Of a stretch of DNA of 64,000 nucleotides, positions 1 to 11,100 are shown piece after piece. Source of the DNA: Romanomermis culicivorax. Taxonomy: Eukaryota > Nematoda > Enoplea > Mermithida > Mermithidae. How positions within the stretch are numbered: position 1 is the first letter of the stretch; every line of letters starts with the position of its first letter. The stretch spans positions 434,001 through 498,000 of the forward strand of contig CAWUHX010000062.1 in assembly GCA_963922205.1 (NCBI GenBank), read 5' to 3'. The notes beneath the pieces were generated by a model. That model did not search any database. It was given only the letters and a program-made list of their open reading frames with translations, and was not told where the DNA came from. A program made the position numbers and the translations under genes.

Positions 1-480
1 ATTAACATAAATTTTCAGATTCAAGTTTACATTAAATGCTGATTCGTCTAAAAATTTACACTAGATTGTGGGCAATGCGACAATTTACACTAGATATACG
101 CATATTTACACCGAATGCACATGAAAATTAGCATAAAATTTTCATATTCAAGTTTACACTGAATCGAAATTCATCCAATAGTTTACACTGCGTAGACATG
201 CATATTTACACTGAATTGTGGTCTATACGGCAATTTACGCTGCGTCTATGCATATTTACACCGTAAGCACATCAAAATTAGCATACACACTTTTCATATT
301 CAAGTTTACACTAAATTCTGGTTTATCTCGAAATTTACACTGGATAAAGACGCATATTTACACTGAATTGTGGTCAATGCGATAATTTACACTAGATCTA
401 TGCATATTTACACCAAATGCACATCAAAATTAGCATACGATTTTCATATTGAAATTTACACTCAATTAAAATGTAAACTA
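1..480. repeat. Tandem ~150-bp repeat rich in TTTACACT
   Basis: About three diverged copies of a ~150-bp unit. The anchor AAATTAGCATA recurs near 126, 276 and 428, followed each time by TTTTCATATT and TTTACACT. Each unit also carries ATGCATATTTACAC and a GGTC(A/T)AT stretch. No reading frame is kept. The array runs off the left edge, so its size is unknown. The TTTACAC word is shared with the next array, but the unit is different. Confidence 0.75.
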
Positions 481-1245
481 AATGTATAGATTAGGCAAGA
501 TTATATTGCAAACAATGGTGTTTTCGTCACACGAGAAAAAAAACGTGTTTTCCTACTGTAACATCTTTTTTTATTTTTTGCAAAGAAAGACGCACACACA
601 CACACTGTTTTATTATCTCTTCGTTTTCTCTCTCCAAACATAATTTATAACGGGTGTTTTTTGAGCGTAACACATTGGCCAAAGGGAAATTTGGTGCGTC
701 TGCGGGTGGTGCTTCACAATGGTAAAAATACAAAAATGCCACACATGCAAAAAACTAGAATTTGCGAACATAATTTTACGATTTGTGATATTATTGTATA
801 AGTGAGTAAGTATCAATTTTGTATTTTTCGTCGAGGTCGAAAATGTCTACCTACTGTAGAAAAGATAATAGAGTAGAATACCCGGGGGCCGATCTCTGGT
901 AAATGATACGCGGCATAGAATACACATTTTCCATTACTGTAGGAAATAATTGAACACACTACTACTACGTGTTGTGTAGACACGAAGAATTTTACATGGC
1001 CCCGGGAAAAAGACGAGGCCGACCGGCCGGCCACCCGAACAGTTACCAAATTGCCCAATATCATCATCATAATAAATAAGTGATATTTCAATAATGCGCA
1101 AACTGGACGGTTAAAGTGTAGCCAATTAGGACATCTACACACACACACACATCTTTATTGGGGACCAAATATGCAAAACAAGTGTCATCTCTCAACTAAA
1201 AACCGAGGTCATTTACAAATTGGCCAAAGAATGCACTACTTTACA
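481..1245. other. Non-repetitive spacer, no gene seen
   Basis: AT-rich single-copy DNA with two TACTGTA words (near 555 and 851-935), a short (CA)n tract at about 593-605 and another at about 1137-1151. The open frames of 67-111 codons here have no recognisable domain, no convincing splice-site series and low-complexity composition. I see nothing to call. Confidence 0.6.
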
Positions 1246-3650
1246 CTTTAAACTAGATTCCTAAAAGTGTAAAGTGGCAAAATTTGTATACTTGTGTAAT
1301 AAACTTTGGCGGGCCATAACTCACTCAAAAATGTTGCTACAGCATTATAAATTATATTTTCGAATAGATCACGAAGAGATCTATCGATTGATACCCATAT
1401 TATAGGTCTTTTAAATTTTTTATAGGACCTAATCTTCAAAGCCAAATTTACACTCTTTGTAAAGTGTGTATTAAATTTTCAATGTCGATAACTCTCCCAA
1501 AGATGAAGCTACACAATTCCAAATTATATATTTGCATAGAGCTCAATGAGACCTATCGATTGATACCAAATTTGTCGCTTTTTCAAAAAAAATTCAAGCC
1601 ACAATTGGGATAACGCTCAAAATGTGTAAAGTAGAAAAATTGGCATACTTGTGTAATAAACTTTGGCAGGCAATAACTCACTCAATAATCGTGCTAGACC
1701 ATTATAAATTATATTTTTGAATAGAGCTCAAAGAGATCTATCGATTGATACCCATATTACAGATCTTTTACGAATAAGAATTTTTTATAGGAATCGCTAT
1801 TCGACCTAATCTTCAAAGCCAACTTTACACTCTTTGTAAAGTGTCTATTGAATTGTCAATGTCGACAACTCTCTAAAAAAATGAAGCTACGCATTTTTAA
1901 ATTATATATTTGCATAGAGCTCAAAGAGATCTATCGATTGATATCAAACTTGTCCCTTTTTGTAGAAAATTTCAAACCAGAACTGGGATAAAAGTCAAAA
2001 TTGTGTAAAGTAGCAAAAATTTGCATACTTGTGTAATACACTTTGGCGGGCGATAACTCACTCAAAAATGTTGCTACACCATTATAAACTATATTTTTGA
2101 ACGGATCTCGAAGAGATCTATCGATTGATACCCATATTATAGGTCTTTTACGAATAAAAAAATTTTATAGCACCTAATCTTTAAAGCCAAGTTTACACTC
2201 TTTGTACAGTGTCTATTAAATTTTCAATGTCGACAACTCAACCAAACATGAAGCTACACAATTTTAAATTATATTTTTGGATAGAGCTTAATGAGACCTA
2301 TCGATTCATATCAAACTTGTCCCTTCTTGTAGAAAATTTCAAGTCAGAACTGGAATAAAAGTCAAAATCGAGTAAAGTAGCAAAAATTTGCATACTTTGT
2401 AAATTGTGTAATAAACTTTGGCGAGCCATAACTCTCTCAAAAATCATGCTACACCATTATAAACTATATTTTTGAATAGATCACGACGAGATCTATCGAT
2501 TGATACCCATATTATAGGTCTTTTACGAATAAAAGAATCTAATAGTACCTAATCTTCAAAGCCAAATTTACACTCTTTGTAAAGTGTGTATTAAATTTTC
2601 AATGTCGATAACTCTCTAAAAAATGGAGCTACGCATTTTTAAATTATATATTTGCATAGAGCTCAAAGAGATCTATCGATTGATATCAAACTTGTCCCGT
2701 TTTGTAGAAAATTTCAAGCCAGAACTGGGATAAAAGTCAAAATTGTGTAAAGTAGCAAAAATTTGCATACTTTGTAAATTGTGTAATAAACTTTGGCGGG
2801 CGATAACTCTCTCAAAAATCATGCTACACCATTATAAACTATATTTTTGAATAGATCACGACGAGATCTATCGATTGATACCCATATTATAGGTCTTTTA
2901 CGAATTAAAAAATCTAATAGTACCTAATCTTCAAAGCCAAATTTACACTCTTTGTAAAGTGTGTATTAAATTTTCATCGTCGATAACTCTCTAAAAAATG
3001 GAGCTACGCATTTTTAAATTATATATTTGCATAGAGCTCAAAGAGATCTATCGATTGATATCAAACTTGTCCCGTTTTGTAGAAAATTTCAAGCCAGAAC
3101 TGGGATAAAAGTCAAAATTGTGTAAAGTAGCAAAAATTTGCATACTTTGTAAATTGTGTAATAAATTTTGGCGAGCCATAACTCTCTCAAAAATCATGCT
3201 ACACCATTATAAACTATATTTTTGAATAGATGACGACGAGATCTATCGATTGATACCCATATTATAGGTCTTTTACGAATAAAAAAATTTTTATAGGACC
3301 TAATCTTCAAAGCCAAATTTACACTCTTTGTAAAGTGTCTATTAAATTTTCAATGTCGTTAACTCTCTAAAAAATGAAGCTACGCATTTTTAAATTATAT
3401 ATTTGCATAAAGCTCAGAGAGATCTATCGATTGATATCAAACTTGTCCCGTTTTGTAGAAAATTTCAAGCCAGAACTGGGATAAAAGTCAAAATTGTGTA
3501 AAGTAGCAAAAATTAGCATACTTTGTAAATTGTGTAATGAACTTTGATCGTCGATAACTCTCTCAAAAATGAAGCTACGCCATTTAAAATTATATTTTTG
3601 GATAGAGCTCAAAGATATCTACCGATTGATACCCATATTATAGGTTTTTG
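1246..3650 (+). repeat. Two-box satellite array A (~186-bp monomer, ~372-bp dimer)
   Basis: About 13 monomers. The box-B tail CTATCGATTGATA recurs near 1381, 1553, 1738, 1928, 2116, 2490, 2676, 2869, 3050, 3242 and 3424, with variants elsewhere. Two monomer types alternate: one ends in ACCCATATTATAGG and the other in ATATCAAACTTGTCCC, giving a ~372-bp higher-order unit. Each monomer has box A (ATAACTCnnTCAAAAAT-like) and, 60 nt further, box B, a dyad around GAGATCTAT. I measured 60 nt at 1316/1376, 1488/1548 and 2053/2113. Open frames across it (such as minus 1248-1445 and 3424-3612) are products of the repeat. Confidence 0.9.
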
Positions 3651-4029
3651 TTAGATTTTTTTGGCCAAAATCCACAACTGGAAATAATCTAATAAAATGT
3701 AAAAATACAAAATTTTAAACCCATAGATGGGTTGGTGTAAACATGTGTTCATCAGATCATTCAAGCTTCGGTGACCAAAGTGTAAAATTGCCTTCTAAAC
3801 TTCGAACGGTCGTATCATGAGTCTGTCAAAACAAAAATTTAGTCATTTTAAATTCAATTTTTTCGAATAGATCTTCGCTTTACACTTTACAGTGTAAAGT
3901 TAGTATTTGCTCGTTTATTAATTGTAAACCTTTTCAGGCAAAAATTTTGAACAAAACAAAAAATTTGAATTTTCGGCGCAACGTTACCCGGAAATGGGAA
4001 ATTTAAGCACAATGTAAACATTTGTTATA
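3651..4029. other. Spacer between the inverted arrays A and B
   Basis: AT-rich DNA separating two arrays of the same family in opposite orientation. It contains a degenerate solitary copy near 3805-3885 (a GTCTGTCAAAA word and a GAATAGATCTTCG word) and several GTAAA/TTTAC words. No coding signal is seen. Confidence 0.5.
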
Positions 4030-5190
4030 TAGAATGTAAAGCAAATTTTAATCTTTTTACATATTGTAAACTTTCAAAAAGTGTTAACTGAGCTAAAATG
4101 CTTTTTCCTCCAAAAAGGCGAGAAAATGGATATCATTCGATAGATCTGGTTTAAAGCTGTTCAAAAATATAATTTAGAATAGTCGATGTCTAAAATAAAA
4201 AAATGTAAAGCAAATTTTAATGTTTTTACACATTGTAAACTTTTAAAAAGTTTTAAACTGAGCTAAAATGCTTTTTCCTCCAAAAAGCAAGAATATGGGT
4301 ATCAATCGATAGATCTGGTTGAGATATGTTCAAAAATATGATTTAAAATGGTCGATGTCTAAAATTATAAAATGTAAAGCAAATTTTAATCTTTTTACAT
4401 ATTGTAAACTTTTAAAAAGTGTAAACTGAGCTAAAATGCTTTTTCGTGCAAAAAGGCGACAATATGGATATCAAACGATAGATCCCGTTGAGATATGTTC
4501 AAAAATATGATTTAAAATGGTCGATGTCTAAAATTATAAAATGTAAAGCAAATTTTAATCTTTCTACATATTGTAAACTTTTAAAAAGTGTAAACTGAGC
4601 TAAAATATTTTTTCCTCCAAAAAGGCGATAATATGGGTATCAAACGATACATCTCGTTGAGATATGTTCAAAAATATGATTTAGAATGGTCGATGTCTAA
4701 AATTATAAAATGTAAAGCAAATTTTAATCTTTTTACATATTGTAAACTTTCAAAAAGTGTAAACTGAGCTAAAATATTTTTTCCTGCAAAAAGCAACAAT
4801 ATGGGTATCAAACGATAGATCTCGTTGAGATCTGTTCAAAAATATGATTTAAAATGGTCGATGTCTAAAATTATAAAATGTAAAGCAAATTTTAATCTTT
4901 TTACATATTGTAAACTTTTAAAAAGTGTAAACTGAGCTAAAATACGTTTTCTTCCAAAAAGGCGATAATATGGGTATCAAACGATAGATCTCGTTGAGAT
5001 CTGTTCAAAAATATGATTTAAAATGGTCGATGTCTAAAATTATAAAATGTAAAGCAAATTTTAATCTTTTTACATATTGTAAACTTTTAGAAAGTGTAAA
5101 CTGAGCTAAAATGCTTTTTCATGCAAAAAGGCGACAATATGGGTATCAATCGATAGATCTCGTCGACATATGTTCAAAAATATGATTTAA
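4030..5190 (-). repeat. Two-box satellite array B, inverted relative to array A (~170-bp unit)
   Basis: About seven units beginning AAATGTAAAGCAAATTTTAA near 4033, 4203, 4372, 4543, 4709, 4878 and 5047. Each carries GGTATCAATCGATAGATCTC, the exact reverse complement of the box B plus tail in array A. On the minus strand the spacer ACCATT..TAAA..ATATTTTTGAA also aligns with array A, so this is the same family. Box A is decayed to ATAATTTTAGACATCG, about 51 nt from box B instead of 60. Confidence 0.88.
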
Positions 5191-6499
5191 AATGGTAATT
5201 TTCCATTGAAAAAAAAAGTTCAAACTATTCCAAAATATGTAAATTTCATACTGTAAAATTTTCAACATATGTTTTCCAACAAAAACGTGTTTTTTTTTAT
5301 TTTCTAAACAACAACAACATCTGTCTACATTTTTCAGTAGGGAAAAAAGAACCGAATCAATCATAATTGTTTAATTAGCTTTGTGTGTGTGTGTTTGCGT
5401 GAAAAAAGAAAATCGATAACCATAAATGAGGATGGAAAAAAAGAAAATTAGAAAATGTTATCATCACCAACATTTTCAATTCCCGGAGCAAGCTTTTGGC
5501 GTTTGCCCGGTGGCGACAAATATCATATTATTTCCAAACGCCCCTCGAAATGAACAGTTGTATATCAAAATTGCCCAGAATCCAGTTAATTTGGATCGGT
5601 TGCGATAAGTGTTCCCCGGGCGCCGTTGGCCGGTTTACTGTAGGATTTACGGGTTTTTTCCCGCTTTTTTCTCTCCTCGGAGCTAATTAGACTATAGAAA
5701 CATATGCTTTAATTAGTGTTTAGTAAATTTTACATAATGTATATATATATATCTACAGTAGGATTACAGTAAGACTGTAAAAATACCGGCAGGTTCTATT
5801 TTTTTTATGCTCTAAAATAATGTCAGACACGAAATTTATATAGCAAGGAGAAGGGTGGAGACACCAACAAAAAAAATTCTCTCTCTCTCTTGATTAATGA
5901 ACATGGGGAAAAAAAGAGCAAATACTAAACTTGATTATGTTTTCTAAAATGTATACACAATAATGTTTACGGGTATACTGTAGATAGATGGAGCAACGGC
6001 AAAAAAATCGGGGCCATTTCCCGGATATCAAGAAAACGTGTCGTAAGTGGGCAAGTTTTAAGTTTCGTCGTTTATGTTCGTGATGTGCCAAGCAAAAGAA
6101 AAAAAAAATTTCCCCCCTATTCCTTAAAACATTCATCATTTCGGGGCCTAGGTAGGAGAAAATTTTTCGCCCTTTTTCTCCCAAAAACTGTTAAACTTTT
6201 CATTTTTACGAGCTTCACCCCGGCTTGTTAAGACAAACAAACATCAATTTTATAATATTGTGTTGTCGTTTTTTTTTCTTTATCTTGTAAAAGTGGTGCT
6301 CGGTACACAACAAGTTTTACGGCCCGGCAACCTACATACGCCATATTTTATCACTTTATAGAAATAGATAAGACGAAATTCGCAAGAAAAAAAAATTTCA
6401 AATTTCCTACAGTAAAAACGTCATCAAATTTCCTAAATTCCAAAACTTGACGCTAAAAATCTTCGTAGAGCCACAAAAAAAAACCATATAGAAGAACCA
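5191..6499. other. Intergenic single-copy DNA, no gene seen
   Basis: AT-rich, with homopolymer runs, a (GT)n tract at about 5381-5396, a (TA)n tract near 5740-5752 followed by several TACAGTA/TACTGTA words (5751-5780), and a (CT)n run near 5878-5891. Short open frames (5426-5608 plus, 5894-6184 minus) lack domains and are not supported. Confidence 0.5.
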
Positions 6500-7470
6500 A
6501 AGGTCAGAGGAATTAACATCCAACATTGTAGAAATCTAGAACTTTCCAGGAAAATGCAGCAGCTCAAATGTACCTGCACATCATATTACATGATCATACT
6601 ATATCAATAGAGATGAAAATCCAAATCCACGTTACCCGGAACTTTTCACGAAACCAAATCCAGAGAATTCCAAATGCAGCTTAGACATTACTATATTATA
6701 GAAAATCATGCAAGTTTCTAGAACTTTTTGGGAAAATGCAGTACATCAAATGTACCTGAACATCATATTACATGATCATACTGTAAGATATGCATCAATA
6801 GATAGCAAATAACCCATTTCGATTACCCGGATCCGAATAACTCCAAATGCGCTTTAGACATTTCAATGATAGAATATCATGGAAGTTGCTACAACTTTCC
6901 AAGAAAATGTTAAATGTACCTGCACATCACACTATGTGATCATACTGTAAGATTTATATTGAATAAAGATGAAAATTCGGATACACGTTACCCCCAACTT
7001 TTCAGGATTTGGATCCAGAAGAAGCATTTTCAAATATCTGAGTAGCAAAGAACTTGCCGGATGCGGATAATTCCAAATGCACTTTGGAAGTTTCTAGAAC
7101 TTTCCAGGAAAATGTTAAATGTACCTGCACATCATATTACATGATCATACTGTAAGATATGTATCAATATAGAGCTGAAAATATGGATCCATGTTACCCG
7201 GAACTTTTCAGAATCTGCATCCAAAAGATGCATTTTCAACTACCTGGATCCGGATAATTCCAAATGCACTTTCGAAGTTTCTAGGACTTTCAAGGAAAAT
7301 GTTAAATCTACCTGCACATCATATTACGTGATCATACTGTAAGATTTATATCGAATAGAGATGAAAATTCGGATATACGTTACCCCCAACTTTTCAGGAT
7401 TTGGATCCAGAAGAAACATTTTTAACATATTTGGATAGCAAAGAACCCATTTCGACTACTCAGATGTGAA
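6500..7470 (+). repeat. Tandem repeat (~170-210 bp) with heat-shock-element-like core
   Basis: Five diverged units. The anchor CCTG(C/A)ACATCA(T/C)A recurs near 6571, 6747, 6921, 7128 and 7312, each followed by a TGATCATACTGTAAGAT-like block, a GTTACCC(G/C) block and a GGATAATTCCAAATGC block. Just before the anchor most units carry TTCTAGAACTTTCCAGGAA or a variant. The copy at 7092-7104 is a perfect TTCnnGAAnnTTC heat-shock element; those at 6534, 6716 and 7275 are imperfect. An inverted copy of the same unit lies at 9901-9966 inside the Iroquois gene, where it forms part of a heat-shock/TATA module. The array lies 3-prime of the Iroquois gene. Confidence 0.8.
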
Positions 7471-7693
7471 TAATTCCAAATGCAGTTTACACATAACTGG
7501 TGGCAAACCTGTAAGAACTCTGGGCGGTGACAAATCCAAAATTTGGGTATTTAGGTACCAAAATTTCCAAAATTTTGGACTAGAGTCAAAAAAATTGCAA
7601 AAATTTAGATTTTTCCCCAAAAAGCTACTTTTTCCCATTTTTTTTGTTTCATTTCACTATGCAATTTTGGGTGAATTCCTTCCACATGCCTGC

Positions 7694-8172
7694 TTATCGT
7701 GGATCATTAACCCACTCACTCAAATTAGGTGGCGGCGGCTGATAGAACGCCAACGGGGTTCCGGCACCTAAGAAGTTTCGCGCGACCATAACGTTATTGT
7801 ACGCCGCTGGCGGCAAACCGCCACCGAAAAATTGAGCATGCGGCACCACCGGCGGCAAGAATGGCGGCGTCCGGCCCATCATGGCGGCTACGGCCGCCGC
7901 CGTCGCCATATTATGCCACGGAGGGAAAGTCAAATTGAATGGTAGCATTTGTTGATTGGAGGAGGCCATTGCAGCATTGGTCATTGATGCCGGAACGGGC
8001 GTCGTTTCCGAATTAGACGACGATGACGAGGAAGGGACTATGCTGTCGGCGATGGACCAAATTTTGTGTCGCTTGACTGGTGTTGACTCCGTAGTGACGT
8101 GCAATGTCGAAGAGTCTAGCTTGCGCTTTTCATTCTGCATGAAAGACGGTGGCGGGATACGATGATCGAAAG
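7694..8172 (-). CDS. irx-1: Iroquois gene exon 5 (residues 299-457, C-terminus)
   Basis: Begins after the acceptor TTTTTTCCAG (ending 8173), completing a split Thr codon, then [33 protein letters not shown] follows, the recognisable Iroquois C-terminal motif, then Ser-, Ala- and Pro-rich sequence, and the exon ends [11 protein letters not shown] with TAA at 7696-7694. The internal Met at 310 (8140) could be mistaken for a start, but the open frame and motif context upstream show it is internal. No separate Iro box is identified with confidence. Confidence 0.85.
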
Positions 8173-11100
8173 CTGGAAAAAATCAAGCAGCGTAGATACA
8201 TAAACCCGTAAAAAAGTGCAAAATGTGCATTTGTTTATTAGGCTTAAGGCCAAACCATACTTCAAGATCTTCAGACCCGATTACCATCACCCCTATGACC
8301 AGGGGCGTAGCGAGAGGGGGGGGCGGCCGCCTCGTCCTTGGACCTTGTGTACGATGATGCTGAATTATGCGTTGAAAAAGTTATTGGCGATTTCGCGATT
8401 AAAAATCGACGTAGGTTGGATTTTGTGATTTAAAAATTGTGTGCTGATTTGTTTAAACTGGTTAACATCTGTTGATGTTGTAGTGTGTTTCCGCCGATCT
8501 TGTCATATTTTGTCAATTCGCGCATGAGGCCCGCAAGTGCCAAGTGGAGTGAGCGACGCAGACCATCAACAGTCGTCTTACTGTAGCGCACGTTGGTACG
8601 CGTGCGCTGGCTCTCTCAATGTGCATTATTCTTGTATGTTTTACAACGTGTACCCCATTAATTACTTTTCTCCTTACTTGCTGCCTCCCCGCACGCACGT
8701 CTTTGTTTGTTTTTCTTTCCAGTGTAAGGATTTTTCCTTTCTGGTATTCTTTTAATTCGGGAGACAATTAAGGAAGCCTCTTTTCCTTAATTGGTAGGGT
8801 CATTAGTGTCGGGTTCAAGTACTATTAATTAAGTTAATCGGGTAAGCGTGGGCGTGGGAAATACGTACATTAAGGACGAACCCTGGGATCCCACTGCTGC
8901 CTGAACTCAAAGCCCAAAGCCTGACCCAACGTATTTTAAAATACAACATTGATGCTGAATTGTTAGTCGTTACGTAAATACATATTTGCAACCAGTAATT
9001 TTTTTGCCTACTTAATAAAGTTAACTACACTTTTTTTCGAAAAACCCGAATATGTTAAAGTGCAGAAATAATCTCTTATGGTGGCATTACACTTTTTACT
9101 ATTTTTGATTTTAAAAAAATTTCCGCCCCCTCGTTAGAAAAATCCTGGCTACACCCCTGCCTACGACCATTCCAAACCATCCACGTGTATCAGTTAGTAC
9201 ACCAAAATCCAATGTTTCAACCATAGAAAATTACACCCTGCAGAAGGGCACCTTCTAGACAAAGGCAACCAAGGAGCCGTGTAGATGTAAACATCTGTCA
9301 AACCTACTATGAAAATTATTATCATTCCTCGGGCTTATTTCGGCGTCCGAATGTTCGCTATCATTCAACAAAAGACTGCTCTGGCTACTGAGCGGTCGAT
9401 CGCTGCCGCGATGATGATTATGCTCTTTGTCATTGATGCCAGACGCCCCTCTATTGCCCGAACTGGTGGTCTGGTCGTCGTTGTTGTTGTTGTTGTTGCA
9501 ATTATTGTTGACCGGGTCGTCGTCGTCGTCGTCATCCAGGTCGTCGTCATCTTCGCCACTACGATTTCTGGGCGACCAGGTCATTTTGTTTTCCTTTTTG
9601 AGTCGACGACGGGCGTTGGCGAACCACGTCGAAACCTGTAAATATGAATGAAAGTTTGAAAAATTATGTTCTGAAGCCATAACGCCAATTTTATATTCTT
9701 AGTACAGCGTCAATCAATAGAATAGTTATTGATTAGTACTGTAGAAAGTATATAAAGAATGGTCTATTCTTACTTCCTGAATGTGATTTATATACTTTGT
9801 ACAGCATCAATCAATAAAAAAATTATTGATTAAAACTGCGCAAAGTATATAGAAGGAAATACTGGTATCCATATTCAGTGGTTTCGATACATATCTTATA
9901 GTATGATCACGTAATATGATGTACAGGTACATTTCATGTACTGCATTTGCCTGGAAAGTTCTAGAACCTTCCAAAATATTCTATAATATTCTCTTCATGT
10001 ACATTCTACGATGTTCTAGAATATTCCGTGATTTTCCGTGATGGTATATAAGTCGTGTTATTTTGCATAGTTGTTCATTTTATTTATTTTACTATTCGGT
10101 ACATTACTATTGTATATTGCGTTAGTTAGCCTTATTAAACTTAGCTATTTACCAGCTGGTATTCCAGTTGGATATTTACAAATTATCCCCAAGGCTAATC
10201 TATTTTCAACTTTGTTCAGTTAGTAAAAAATGTGGCGCTTCGCGCTATAAATACATTTTTCGGGTATTTTTAGAAAAAAATTCTATTTTTCGAACTTTTT
10301 TGGGTGAAAAATAGAATTTTTTTCCATTGAGAGACCCCCCCCCCAGCCCAAAATTTCGGGAATTACTGACCCCGCAGCCCAAAAAAATAGCAAGACTGCC
10401 CAGACCTATGTTTGTCGAGTATAATTTAGCTACACTGTTGAGTCAAATTTTTTGCAGTTCTTGATGCAAACTGAAATTAACAAAGATTTGATTATGATAG
10501 ATGTGAATCTAGATCCGTGATCAGATTCGGATGCTAGATCATTGGGCGTGGATCCGGGTAGCCCTTTCATTCCTTCGAATCCTCCAATTGTTGTTTCTTG
10601 AGTTTAATTTAGCTACAGTGTTGGCTCAAATTTTTTGCACTTTTTGATGCAAACTTAAATAAATAAAGATCTGATTATGAGTTATGCGAATCTTGATCCG
10701 TGATCAGATTTGGATCCAAGTCAGATCTCCGAGCGTGGATCTGGGTGCCACTATCATTCCTGCAAATCCTTCTTGAGTATAATTTAGCTAGACACTTGGC
10801 TAAAATTTTGTGCAGAACTCCATACAAGCTGAAATGAGTAAAGGTCTGATTGTAACAGATGTGAATCCGTGATCCGATTCGGATGCAGGCCAGATGTTTT
10901 GGCGTGGAGCCGGGTACCGCTATGGGAACCCCCCCCCCTCTCCGAGAAACCGTCGACCATATGGCTAGCCACTGGGCGACGCCCCCACCAGGATTTTCCA
11001 ATCCAATGGCCTGCCATATGGTAGCCCTGGGGACGCCCATAATTTTAGTTGGAAAAATACTGAAAAATGTCATTTTTTCATGGAAAATGTCAATTTATGA

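Noticed and set aside
7694-8140. Exon 5 as an independent 148-aa gene starting at the Met at 8140
   Set aside because: The frame is open upstream to a good acceptor, its phase fits exon 4, and [10 protein letters not shown] is an internal Iroquois motif.
9365-9651. Val/Ser- and Thr-rich frames on both strands over the Asp/Asn-coding region
   Set aside because: Shadow frames of trinucleotide repeats in Iroquois exon 4.
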